Assembly (NCBI GenBank): GCA_004293675.1
Contig: READ01000023.1
Span: 29,971 to 93,970 of the forward strand
Length of the DNA: 64,000 nucleotides
Direction of reading: 5' to 3'
Source of the DNA: Betaproteobacteria bacterium
GTDB taxonomy: Bacteria > Pseudomonadota > Gammaproteobacteria > Burkholderiales > Casimicrobiaceae
The notes beneath the pieces were generated by a model, which was not told the origin of the DNA, ran no database searches, and saw nothing but the letters and a program-made list of their open reading frames with translations. The stretch's first letter is position 1, and each line of letters opens with the position of its first letter. A program made the position numbers and the translations under genes. This document shows, piece after piece, positions 1 to 8,261 of the stretch.

Positions 1-1694
1 AGATGCAGCAATCAGCGGCGGTGATTTTGGGTGTGGACTGGAATGATGTGGTGTCGGAATGCCGTCGTTTGGGTGGCGGCTTTGGCGGCAAAGAAGTACA
101 GCCCGCGCAGTATGTCGGCATCGCAGCGCTAGCCGCGCGCCTCAGCGGAAAGCCGGTCAAACTCCGGCTTGATCGCGATGACGATTTCATGATGACGGGA
201 AAGCGGCACGATTTCGCATTCAATTACGACGTTGGATTTGACAACGATGGCCGATTGAATGCGTACGATTTGACGCTATCGTCGCGCTGCGGTTTTTCGA
301 CTGATTACTCGCACCAAGTCAACGATCGAGCGCTATGTCATCTTGACAACGGCTACCTGCTCTCGAATTTGCATGTGCGCAACTACCGCTGCAAAACCAA
401 CACGCAATCAGCTACTGCGTTTCGTGGGTTCGGTGCGCCGCAGGGTATGTTTGTGACGGAACACGCCATTGAGAGCATCGCGCGAAAGCTCGGTCGCGAT
501 CCGCTCGATGTTCGAAAGGCTAATTTCTATTCAGCCGAGCGCGGCATGACCACGCACTACGGCCAAACCGTGGAAGGTTTTTGGTTGCCACAGCTGGTCG
601 ATCAACTGGAAGTGCAGAGCGACTACCGCGTGCGCCGAGCGGCCATCAATGCGTTCAACGCGACGAGCTCCATCGTTAAACGTGGACTCTCGCTCACGCC
701 CCTGATGTTTGGTGTGTCGTTTAACGCCTCGTTTCTCAATCGCGGCAGCGCGCTCTTATCGCTTTATCTGGATGGCAGCTTCATCGTTAATCATGCCGGC
801 ACTGAGATGGGCCAAGGGCTGTTCATCAAGATGCAGCAAGTGGTGGCGCGCGAGTTTGGCGTGGCCGCGAACAGCGTTCGCTCAACCGCTACCAACACGT
901 CGAAACTACCCAATACTTCGCCCACCGCGGCGTCGTCTGGCAGCGACCTAAACGGCATGGCCGTGCTCGATGCCTGCACCATTCTCAAAGCTCGACTGCG
1001 CCCAGTCGCGGCAAAGGCGCTGGGGTGCGAACCCGACAGCGTTGTGTTCGATCAGGGCGGCGTGACAACGCTTGACGGCGGCACGCACATTGACCTCAAA
1101 ACGCTCGCGACGAAGGTTACTTTTGCCAAAGTGCCACTGACCGCACAGGGCTTTTATTACACGCCCAATATTTCGTGGAATGGCGACACGTTTTCCGGCA
1201 CACCCGCTTACTACTTCGCCTACGGTGCAGCGGTTTCCGAGGTCGCCATCGACACTTTGACGGGCGAACACAAAACCTTGCGCGTTGACATCTTGCACGA
1301 CGTCGGGCAATCCTTGAATCCAGCCATCGACCGTGGCCAAATCGAGGGTGGTTTCGTGCAGGGCATGGGCTACCTGACAAGCGAAGAGCTCGTTTGGGAT
1401 AGCGCCGGGCGGCTGCGCACGCACGCGCCGTCAACCTACAAAATTCCCACGGCCGCTGACATCCCAGAGATCTTTAACGTCTCGCTCTACGACCAGGCCA
1501 ATCATGCGCCCACCCTCTATCGAAGCAAGGCCGTGGGCGAGCCGCCGCTGATGCTGGCGCTGTCGGTGTGGTTTGCGATTGCCGATGCGATTTCGAGCAT
1601 TGGGGATCGCAGCGTGATGCCCGAGCTGACAGCGCCCGCAACCCCCGAAGCCATTTTGCGCGCGGTGACGCTACGCCAAGGCGCAGCGCAGTGA
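1..1694 (+). CDS. xdhB: xanthine dehydrogenase, molybdopterin-binding subunit (partial, 5' end outside window)
   Basis: Large catalytic subunit of xanthine dehydrogenase, which oxidises hypoxanthine and xanthine to urate in the cytoplasm using a molybdenum cofactor. About 563 residues are visible. The frame is already open at the window edge, and the ATG at 3 lies inside the protein, so roughly the first quarter of a typical subunit (about 780 residues) is upstream. Visible family motifs are the loop GGGFGGKE near the start of the visible part, FRGFGAPQG (about residue 140), GTEMGQGL (about 265) and the C-terminal VGEPPLMLALS. These are the molybdopterin- and substrate-binding stretches of the xanthine oxidase family. 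The stop overlaps the GTG of xdhC by four bases (GTGA), so the two are translationally coupled. The iron-sulfur/FAD subunit xdhA is expected upstream but cannot be seen. Confidence 0.93.
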   Translation, partial: MQQSAAVILGVDWNDVVSECRRLGGGFGGKEVQPAQYVGIAALAARLSGKPVKLRLDRDDDFMMTGKRHDFAFNYDVGFDNDGRLNAYDLTLSSRCGFSTDYSHQVNDRALCHLDNGYLLSNLHVRNYRCKTNTQSATAFRGFGAPQGMFVTEHAIESIARKLGRDPLDVRKANFYSAERGMTTHYGQTVEGFWLPQLVDQLEVQSDYRVRRAAINAFNATSSIVKRGLSLTPLMFGVSFNASFLNRGSALLSLYLDGSFIVNHAGTEMGQGLFIKMQQVVAREFGVAANSVRSTATNTSKLPNTSPTAASSGSDLNGMAVLDACTILKARLRPVAAKALGCEPDSVVFDQGGVTTLDGGTHIDLKTLATKVTFAKVPLTAQGFYYTPNISWNGDTFSGTPAYYFAYGAAVSEVAIDTLTGEHKTLRVDILHDVGQSLNPAIDRGQIEGGFVQGMGYLTSEELVWDSAGRLRTHAPSTYKIPTAADIPEIFNVSLYDQANHAPTLYRSKAVGEPPLMLALSVWFAIADAISSIGDRSVMPELTAPATPEAILRAVTLRQGAAQ

Positions 1695-2590
1695 ATCAAG
1701 TATCGCCAGCGCTTCGAGGCTTCATTAAACGCGATGAACCCGCCGTCTGGTTAGTTGTTTCGGATACCAAAGGCTCAGTGCCGCGCGAGGCAGGAACGTC
1801 GATGTTCGTCACAGCAAGGGCAACGCTTGGCACCATCGGCGGCGGCCACCTAGAGCTGAACGCCATCGAGCATGCGCGAACGATGCTGGCCACGCAGCAA
1901 ACGCAAAACACGCAGCGCCACTACCCACTCGGCCCAGCGTTGGGTCAATGCTGCGGTGGCGCGATGGCGCTGCTTTTTATGCCGGTGAACGAATCGGCAC
2001 GAGCGCTGCTTCCTGCGATCGAGCGCGCCGAAACGTTTGGTGAAACCTTTGAGCTTTGCGCAGCGCTCGATACCGGCGCAATCTGTCGCGTGGCACTCGC
2101 ATTTTCGCGTTGGGACATCTGGATTTTCGGCGCAGGACATGTGGGTAAAGCCCTCATCGACGTGCTCGCAACGCTTCCGTGCGAGCTCACTTGGGTCGAT
2201 GGCCGCGAGACCGAATTCCCCACGGTGCTGCCCAGCAATGTACGAACCATCCTCTCGGACACGCCCGCTGACGAAGTGGCGCATATCCCCAAGAACGCTC
2301 AGGTATTAGTGCTCACCCATTCGCATGCGATCGATTTAGAGATTTGTTTTGCGCTGCTGCGACGCGATGACTTGGCGTATTGCGGCTTGATTGGTTCATC
2401 CACCAAAGCGGCCACATTTCGCAAACGTTTTGAACAACGCGGCATCGCGGACGCCGATTTTGCTCGTATCATTTGCCCCATCGGCGACCCGTCGCTAAAC
2501 AGTAAGCATCCCGGTGTCATCGCCGTCAGCGTTGCGCTTGATTTGACGCGGCGACAGCAGCAATTTCATTCAGTGCCAATAAAAATATAG
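1691..2590 (+). CDS. xdhC: xanthine dehydrogenase accessory protein XdhC
   Basis: Accessory factor that, in characterised homologues, binds the molybdenum cofactor and delivers it to the XdhB subunit. The protein has 299 residues from a GTG at 1691 that overlaps the xdhB stop. The longer upstream frame reads through xdhB and is rejected. The N-terminal XdhC/CoxI domain shows VSDTKGSVPREAGT (about residues 20-33) and GGGHLELNAIEHAR. The C-terminal Rossmann-like domain carries IFGAGHVGKAL (about 143-153) and ends with YCGLIGSSTKAATF and ICPIGDP. Context (xdhB-xdhC, then a purine-type ABC transporter 115 bp downstream) fits purine oxidation. Confidence 0.93.
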   Translation: MNQVSPALRGFIKRDEPAVWLVVSDTKGSVPREAGTSMFVTARATLGTIGGGHLELNAIEHARTMLATQQTQNTQRHYPLGPALGQCCGGAMALLFMPVNESARALLPAIERAETFGETFELCAALDTGAICRVALAFSRWDIWIFGAGHVGKALIDVLATLPCELTWVDGRETEFPTVLPSNVRTILSDTPADEVAHIPKNAQVLVLTHSHAIDLEICFALLRRDDLAYCGLIGSSTKAATFRKRFEQRGIADADFARIICPIGDPSLNSKHPGVIAVSVALDLTRRQQQFHSVPIKI

Positions 2591-2705
2591 CTTTCGTGAA
2601 CATTTCGCATATTTTCGGCTGTCCTGTAATTTGGGGTGTAGGCCACGTTTATCTTGGCGTTGCAAAATTTAGTTGGGATTCCTCGGCTGGCTGTAGGATT
2701 TAGCG

Positions 2706-4235
2706 ATGCTCGCGCCGCGCCTTGAGATCAAACACGTCACCAAACGCTACCCGTCCGTGGTGGCCAACGATGATGTGAGCTTGCTCGTTGCGCCCGGTGA
2801 AATCCACGCGGTACTCGGTGAAAACGGCGCGGGCAAATCCACCTTGATGAAAATCATCTACGGCGCGACGCAACCCGACGCAGGCGAAGTGTGGTTCGAC
2901 GGACAACGTGCTCACATCAAAAATCCGCAGGAAGCACGAGCACGCGGCATCAGCATGGTGTTTCAGCACTTCTCGTTGTTTGAAACCCTCACCGTCGCTG
3001 AAAACATTTGGCTCGGGCTCGATAAGTCGTTTTCGCTCACAACGGTGCGTGAGCGCATCGCGCAAAAGGCAGTGGAGTACGGACTGGAGCTGGAGGCCGA
3101 TCGCCCGGTGCATTCACTGTCCATCGGCGAGCGCCAGCGTGTGGAAATCGTACGCGCGCTTTTGACCGATCCGAAAGTATTGATTCTGGATGAGCCGACA
3201 TCGGTGCTCACGCCGCAAGCCGTGGAGCGGCTGTTTGCCGTGCTCAGAAAGCTGGCGGCGACCGGTTGCAGCATTTTGTATATCTCGCACAAGCTCGACG
3301 AGATTCGTTCGCTGTGTACCGCGTGCACCGTACTGCGTGGCGGCAAAGTCACTGGTATCGTAGATCCTCGCGCTGAGAGCAATGCGTCGCTGTCGCGATT
3401 AATGATCGGCGCAGAACCTCCAACGCTCGTGCATCGCGATGTGGTGCTTGGCGATGTTGCACTCACCGTTCGCGGATTGACGCTTGCGAGCGATCAGCCG
3501 TTTGGCACCGCGCTCTCCGATGTGTCGATGCAAATTCGCGCCGGTGAAATTGTGGGGATTGCTGGCGTGTCCGGCAACGGCCAACAAGAATTACTCGCGG
3601 TGCTTTCGGGCGAAAGTACGCGCGCACCGCTGGGCAGCGTGACGCTCTTTGGCGCTGATGTATCGCAGCAAAATCCACGCGCTCGACGAGCGCAAGGTCT
3701 ACATTTCGTGCCCGAGGAACGATTGGGACGCGGCGCGGTACCGAGCCTATCGCTCGCGCAAAACACGCTACTCACGCGCGCCGCTACTCTGGTTGGAAAG
3801 CCGCCGGTCGCGTGGATTGCGCCGCCGCGCACCGCAGCGATGGCCAGCGACATCATTGCCCGGTTTAGCGTAAAGGCGGGCGGCGCACAAGCGAGCGCCA
3901 AATCACTCTCAGGCGGCAATCTACAAAAGTACATCGTTGGTCGTGAGATCAGCGCGATGCCGAAAGTGCTCGTCGTCGCACAACCGACTTGGGGCGTGGA
4001 CGTGGGAGCAGCGGCACAGATTCGTGCGGAGCTTTTGAAGCTTCGCGATGCAGGATGCGCGCTGGTGGTGGTGAGCGAGGAGCTCGATGAACTCTTCGAG
4101 CTCTGTGATCGCTTGCACGTGATCGCCAAAGGTAAGTTGTCACCCACGATCGCCACACGCGACGCGAGCATTGAAAAAATCGGCGAATGGATGAGCGGAC
4201 TGTGGACGCCGGAGGTTGCCGATGCTCAAGCTTGA
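2706..4235 (+). CDS. BMP-type nucleoside/purine ABC transporter, ATP-binding protein
   Basis: Cytoplasmic ATPase of an importer, 509 residues with two fused nucleotide-binding domains, as in the YufO/sugar-ATPase class used by BMP-family transporters. The N-terminal domain has Walker A GENGAGKSTLM (about residue 38), signature LSIGERQRVEIVRALL and Walker B VLILDEPTSVL. The C-terminal domain has the degenerate Walker A GVSGNGQQELL and a clear signature LSGGNLQKYIVGREI, so only one site is likely fully competent, as is common in this class. It is first in a four-gene transport operon (ATPase, permease, permease, receptor) and overlaps the next gene by 14 bases. Lying after xdhC, it probably imports a purine or nucleoside; the substrate is inferred from context. 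Confidence 0.9.
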   Translation: MLAPRLEIKHVTKRYPSVVANDDVSLLVAPGEIHAVLGENGAGKSTLMKIIYGATQPDAGEVWFDGQRAHIKNPQEARARGISMVFQHFSLFETLTVAENIWLGLDKSFSLTTVRERIAQKAVEYGLELEADRPVHSLSIGERQRVEIVRALLTDPKVLILDEPTSVLTPQAVERLFAVLRKLAATGCSILYISHKLDEIRSLCTACTVLRGGKVTGIVDPRAESNASLSRLMIGAEPPTLVHRDVVLGDVALTVRGLTLASDQPFGTALSDVSMQIRAGEIVGIAGVSGNGQQELLAVLSGESTRAPLGSVTLFGADVSQQNPRARRAQGLHFVPEERLGRGAVPSLSLAQNTLLTRAATLVGKPPVAWIAPPRTAAMASDIIARFSVKAGGAQASAKSLSGGNLQKYIVGREISAMPKVLVVAQPTWGVDVGAAAQIRAELLKLRDAGCALVVVSEELDELFELCDRLHVIAKGKLSPTIATRDASIEKIGEWMSGLWTPEVADAQA

Positions 4236-5277
4236 AGCGCGCCCCAATCCGTCAAAGCTGTGGGGTTTTGCCTCGCCACTGTTGGCGCTTGTCATCACGG
4301 TGCTCATCGGTACTGTGATTTTTATGGCGATGGGCAAAGCGCCGCTCACCGCGCTATCCATGTTTTTCTGGGAGCCGATTAAATCGAGCTATGCGCTCTC
4401 CGAGCTGGCGGTGAAGGCGACGCCGCTGCTCATCATTGCGCTGGGCTTATCCGTGTGTTTCCGATCCAACGTATGGAACATCGGCGCTGAGGGGCAGTTT
4501 GTCTTCGGCGCGATTTGTGCGGCGGGTGTGGCGTTGATGGCCGATGCCACGACCAGCCGCTGGATTGTGCTTGCGGTGCTGATCGCGGGGGTGCTCGGCG
4601 GCATGGCGTGGGCGGGGATCGCGGCGCTGCTCCGGGATCGCTTCAACGCCAACGAAATTTTGACGAGTTTGATGCTGGTCTACATCGCCGTTTTTCTGCT
4701 CACGTATTTGGTATCGGGGCCGTGGAAAGATCCCAACGGATTCAACTTTCCGCAATCAAAAACGTTTGAGAAAGTCACCCAAATTCCCCGCTTGCTTGAC
4801 GGCACCCGCATGAGCATTGGCTTGCTGATTGCATTGGCCGGTGTGGGCGCGCTGTGGGTCTATCTGTTTCGCACGTTCAGCGGTTTTCAGCTGCAAGTGG
4901 GCGGACTGGCACCACTGGCGGCGCGCTACGGTGGCTTTTCTTCGCGCAAAGCGCTGTGGACGGCGCTGATGATTTCTGGCGGTGCGGCGGGATTGGCAGG
5001 CGCGCTTGAAGTGGCGGGCCCGGTCGGGCAGCTCACGCCCTACATTCCTGTGGGCTACGGATTTGCGGCGATTATCGTGGCCTTTGTGGGGCGACTGCAT
5101 CCGGTTGGGATTGTGTTTGCGGCGATACTGATGAGCATGTTTTATATCGGTGGTGAGCTCGCGCAGTCGCGGCTCCGGCTATCGAAGTCACTGACTGGTG
5201 TGCTACAGGGGCTGCTCTTATTTACGCTCTTGGCTTGCGACACGTTGATTGCGTACCGCGTGAGGTGGCAACGATGA
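4222..5277 (+). CDS. BMP-type nucleoside/purine ABC transporter, permease 1
   Basis: Integral inner-membrane permease, 351 residues, of the branched-chain/ribose permease superfamily (YufP-like). Hydrophobic segments run through most of the protein, starting with LLALVITVLIGTVIFMA, with the family landmark VWNIGAEGQFVFGA at about residues 85-98 and a late GYGFAAIIVAFVG. The ATG at 4222 is chosen because GGAGG lies at 4211-4215 with six-base spacing; a TTG at 4216 in the same frame sits too close to it. The start lies inside the ATPase gene and the stop overlaps the next start (ATGA at 5274), so the operon is translationally coupled. Confidence 0.9.
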   Translation: MLKLEARPNPSKLWGFASPLLALVITVLIGTVIFMAMGKAPLTALSMFFWEPIKSSYALSELAVKATPLLIIALGLSVCFRSNVWNIGAEGQFVFGAICAAGVALMADATTSRWIVLAVLIAGVLGGMAWAGIAALLRDRFNANEILTSLMLVYIAVFLLTYLVSGPWKDPNGFNFPQSKTFEKVTQIPRLLDGTRMSIGLLIALAGVGALWVYLFRTFSGFQLQVGGLAPLAARYGGFSSRKALWTALMISGGAAGLAGALEVAGPVGQLTPYIPVGYGFAAIIVAFVGRLHPVGIVFAAILMSMFYIGGELAQSRLRLSKSLTGVLQGLLLFTLLACDTLIAYRVRWQR

Positions 5278-6194
5278 ATGAAATTGCGCTGCTTGTAGCG
5301 GCCACGTTTAACGCAGGCACGGTGCTCGCCATTGCCGCACTCGGCTTGCTCATCAACGAAAAAGCGGGCATCGTGAATTTGGGCGCTGAGGGCATGATGC
5401 TCTGCGCTGCCGTGGCGGGCTTTGCGGCGGTCGTCTACACCGGCAATGATTGGGTTGGATTTTTGGCGGGCATGGGTGCCGGGGCGCTGATGGCAGCGGC
5501 CTTTGGTGTGATGGTGATTTGGCTCAATACCAATCAATACGCTACCGGATTGGCGTTGTCGCTGTTCGGGGCGGGGTTGTCGGCGTTTGTGGGCGTGGGT
5601 TATGTGCAAGCAAAACTGCCGCCGCGTGGCGACTATTCGATTCCGTTTCTGTCCGACATTCCATTTTTGGGCACGGCGCTTTTTAAGCAACATCCTTTGG
5701 CCTATTTCGCGCTCATCTTGATGGCGGCGATTGTTTACTTTTTGTTCAAAAGCCGCGCTGGTTTGGTACTGCGCTCGGTCGGTGAGAGCCCTGAATCAGC
5801 GCATGCGCTGGGTTACCCAGTACGGCGAATTCGTTTACTCGCGGTGATTTTCGGTGGCGCAATGTGTGGCTTAGCCGGAGCTTACCTGTCGGTCATCTAC
5901 ACGCCGCTGTGGGTACAGGGCATGGTGGCGGGTAAGGGCTGGATTGCGCTGGCACTGACAACCTTTGCGACGTGGCGTCCGGCACGGGTATTGCTCGGAG
6001 CGTATCTGTTTGGTGGGGTTACGATGGTGCAGTTAGCGCTACAAAGCCGCGGGGTTGCGGTGTCAGAGCAGCTGCTGTCAATGACACCCTACATCGCAAC
6101 CATCGTGGTGTTAGCCCTGATTTCCAGAAACCCGGCTTGGATTCGCGTCAACATGCCGCAATCGCTCGGCAAGCCGTTTTATCCGGGTGGGTAG
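5274..6194 (+). CDS. BMP-type nucleoside/purine ABC transporter, permease 2
   Basis: Second permease of the importer, 306 residues (YufQ-like). It has the pattern AGIVNLGAEGMMLCAA near residue 35, which parallels the NIGAEG motif of permease 1, and about eight hydrophobic segments. The ATG at 5274 overlaps the previous stop. A longer frame beginning at 5235 overlaps permease 1 and is rejected. The pair forms the heteromeric channel of the transporter. The receptor gene follows 77 bp downstream, a gap that may separate its translation from the coupled upstream genes. Confidence 0.9.
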   Translation: MNEIALLVAATFNAGTVLAIAALGLLINEKAGIVNLGAEGMMLCAAVAGFAAVVYTGNDWVGFLAGMGAGALMAAAFGVMVIWLNTNQYATGLALSLFGAGLSAFVGVGYVQAKLPPRGDYSIPFLSDIPFLGTALFKQHPLAYFALILMAAIVYFLFKSRAGLVLRSVGESPESAHALGYPVRRIRLLAVIFGGAMCGLAGAYLSVIYTPLWVQGMVAGKGWIALALTTFATWRPARVLLGAYLFGGVTMVQLALQSRGVAVSEQLLSMTPYIATIVVLALISRNPAWIRVNMPQSLGKPFYPGG

Positions 6195-6271
6195 CGGCGG
6201 GCGTCGCCGTAAAATTAAGCATTCACCGTCCTAGCTGATCTCCACATTCAATCTACTGAGGGAAACTCGAA

Positions 6272-7414
6272 ATGAATAGCAAACGCAACCTGCTGGCGCT
6301 CGGATTGAGCGCCGCTGTTTTAGCCACACTCGTTGGCTGTGGCAAAAAAGAAGAGCCGAAGAAAGAAGCCGCTGCACCCGCAGCTGCGCCAGCGCCCGCG
6401 AAACCTGATCCACTGAAAATTGCATTCGCGTATGTCGGCCCCGTGGGCGACGGCGGTTGGACGTTTGCGCACGACAACGGTCGCAAAGCCATTGAAAAGG
6501 AATTCGGCGACAAAGTGAAAACAAGCTTCGTTGAAAACGTCCCCGAGAGCGCAGACGCTGAGCGTGTGATGCGCGATCTGGCAAGCCAAGGCAACAAGCT
6601 GATCTTTGGCACGACGTTTGGCTACATGGAGCCGATGCTTAAAGTGGCTGCCGACAACAAAGGCATCAAATTCGAACACGCGACCGGCTACAAGGGCGCG
6701 GAAAATCTGCGTACTTACGATAGCCGCACCTACGAAGGCGCGTACATGGCCGGTGTGATCGCGGGCAAAATGACAAAGAGCAACACGCTGGGCGTCGTCG
6801 GATCGATCCCGATTCCTGAAGTCATTCGAAACATCAATAGCTACACGATGGGCGCGCAAAGCGTTAACCCAAAGATTAAAACCAAAGTCGTCTGGGTCGG
6901 CGAGTGGTTTAACCCCGCGAAAGAAACCGAAGCAGCTACAGCGCTCATCAACGGCGGCGCAGACGTATTGCTACAAAACACCGATTCGAAAGCCGTATTG
7001 CAAACCGCAGAAAAGCTCGGCAAGCGCGCGTTCGGTTGGGACAGCGACATGACCGCCTACGGCCCGAAAGCGCATCTGGGCTCAGCAGTGATTAACTGGG
7101 GCCCCTACTACATCAAAGCCACCCGCGAAGCACTCGAGGGTAAATGGGCGACCGGCGCAACGTGGTGGGGCGTAAAAGAAGGCGCGATCGAAATGGTCAA
7201 TGTGGCAGAGGACGTACCTGCTGACATCAAAGCCAAAGTCGCAGAAATCAAAGCCGGTCTCAAGGCCGGTACGTTCCACCCCTGGACCGGCCCGATCGTG
7301 GGTCAAGACGGTAAAGAAGTGCTCGCTAAAGGCGTGGTCGCTGACGACAAATTCCTTGGCGGCGTGAAGTTCTACGTCAAGGGCGTTGAAGGCAAAGTAC
7401 CGGGCGCGAAGTAA
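6272..7414 (+). CDS. BMP family ABC transporter substrate-binding lipoprotein
   Basis: Periplasmic receptor of the first transporter, 380 residues, BMP (basic membrane protein) family. The N-terminus is a lipoprotein signal peptide with lipobox LVGC (Cys about residue 23), followed by a charged KKEEPKKE stretch and an Ala/Pro linker. The mature domain begins at about residue 45 with LKIAFAYVGPVGDGGWTF and includes GTTFGYMEPM and GWDSDMTAYGP, typical of BMP receptors that bind nucleosides or purines. It is last in the operon, with a strong terminator directly downstream. The soluble receptor at 36928 is a paralogue that lacks the lipid anchor. Confidence 0.92.
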   Translation: MNSKRNLLALGLSAAVLATLVGCGKKEEPKKEAAAPAAAPAPAKPDPLKIAFAYVGPVGDGGWTFAHDNGRKAIEKEFGDKVKTSFVENVPESADAERVMRDLASQGNKLIFGTTFGYMEPMLKVAADNKGIKFEHATGYKGAENLRTYDSRTYEGAYMAGVIAGKMTKSNTLGVVGSIPIPEVIRNINSYTMGAQSVNPKIKTKVVWVGEWFNPAKETEAATALINGGADVLLQNTDSKAVLQTAEKLGKRAFGWDSDMTAYGPKAHLGSAVINWGPYYIKATREALEGKWATGATWWGVKEGAIEMVNVAEDVPADIKAKVAEIKAGLKAGTFHPWTGPIVGQDGKEVLAKGVVADDKFLGGVKFYVKGVEGKVPGAK

Positions 7415-7429
7415 GCTTTCGCTCAGTGC

Positions 7430-7454
7430 AAAAGGCCGCCGTGTGCGGCCTTTT
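7430..7454 (+). terminator. Rho-independent terminator after the first BMP operon
   Basis: Perfect 10-bp stem (AAAAGGCCGC / GCGGCCTTTT) with a five-base loop, 15 bases after the receptor stop, with the T-run forming the 3' arm. The symmetrical A/T tails mean it can also work in the opposite direction. Confidence 0.88.
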
Positions 7455-7552
7455 CTATTGTTGTTGAGTCGGACTTTTTCGGGGGCTAGCTGTCGCAATG
7501 TCAACATTTCGCACTTTGACTACGTGAGGCGGATCATCGCTTCATGAAGTGG

Positions 7553-7581
7553 TTGACGTGCTCCGTGTCGATCCCTATACT
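7553..7581 (+). promoter_or_regulatory. near-consensus sigma-70 promoter
   Basis: TTGACG at 7553-7558, a 17-base spacer, then TATACT at 7576-7581. This is the best sigma-70-like promoter noticed in the window. Transcription would start near 7588, leaving a leader of about 37 bases before the GTG at 7625, with GAGGGA at 7611-7616 as ribosome binding site. Confidence 0.7.
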
Positions 7582-7624
7582 GATATGAGTAATATTTTCT
7601 TAGCTAATTTGAGGGAGTTCGGCG

Positions 7625-8167
7625 GTGATTTTGAAGAAACCTTTCTGCGCAAGCGCCGCAGCGCTGGTAGTTTGCGCGTTCGTGAATGTGGCGTCGGCTG
7701 CGGGACCGAGTTGGGGGTCGAACACGTCCGTTGCTGCGTCCAGCGCGTGCAGCAGTTACAACATCCCGCCACAGACCGGTTTAGTCGCAGGCGCAACAAA
7801 TGGAGCCGCAGGCGCTTTTGCCCCAGGGGATATGTTCACGTTAACCGTCAGCTTAGGCACGGCAACCAGCAGCAGCGTATCAATTGTGGGCAATTCCTCC
7901 GGAGTGCCTGTTTTGGCGGGCCCTCTTGTCGGTGCCGGAACGCTAACTTACCTAGTAAACGGTCCGTTACCAGCCGTTGGATATTTTGTAAACACAACGA
8001 CGCCGACTGGCGGTACCGTTAACGTATCAATCGCTTGCGCGGACGCGCCGCCGACGTCGGTTCCGGTAGGATCGCCACTATCGATGGCGCTGGGAGCGTT
8101 AGCGTTGATTGGTTTTGGCGCATTTCGCCTGCGGCGCCGATACTCAGACGAGCGTGCGGTTAGTTAA
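7625..8167 (+). CDS. small exported protein with C-terminal membrane anchor/sorting-like tail
   Basis: No named family recognised. The protein has 180 residues. The N-terminal signal peptide (about 1-25) has a basic start, a hydrophobic core AAALVVCAFVNVA and a probable cleavage at SAA-G. The middle (26-145) is rich in Gly, Ala, Ser, Thr and Val with few charges and three Cys, suggesting a beta-rich surface domain. The end is VPVGSPLSMALGALALIGF followed by an arginine cluster (LRRRY). That tripartite tail resembles the IPTL-CTERM/PEP-CTERM class of exosortase signals, although the usual signature residues are altered. The GTG start has GAGGGA eight bases upstream; a TTG at 7631 is the alternative. 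It stands alone between a near-consensus promoter and a terminator, so it is probably monocistronic and well expressed. No exosortase gene lies in the window. Confidence 0.72.
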   Translation: MILKKPFCASAAALVVCAFVNVASAAGPSWGSNTSVAASSACSSYNIPPQTGLVAGATNGAAGAFAPGDMFTLTVSLGTATSSSVSIVGNSSGVPVLAGPLVGAGTLTYLVNGPLPAVGYFVNTTTPTGGTVNVSIACADAPPTSVPVGSPLSMALGALALIGFGAFRLRRRYSDERAVS

Positions 8168-8189
8168 TCGATAGCGACATCAGCCCATC

Positions 8190-8214
8190 AAAAGGCCGCG
8201 ATCCGCGGCCTTTT
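8190..8214 (+). terminator. Rho-independent terminator after the exported protein gene
   Basis: Perfect 11-bp stem (AAAAGGCCGCG / CGCGGCCTTTT) with a three-base loop, 22 bases after the stop codon. It is almost the same stem as the terminator at 7430. Confidence 0.88.
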
Positions 8215-8261
8215 GTTATTGTGTCGTTCATGCACCGCAGGCAACAATACTAAACATCGAC

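Noticed and set aside
948..1424. 158-residue minus-strand frame
   Set aside because: Antisense shadow of xdhB, whose motifs are unambiguous.
2591..2705. Purine riboswitch before the first BMP operon
   Set aside because: The 115-base gap shows no recognisable aptamer core; a covariance-model search would be decisive.
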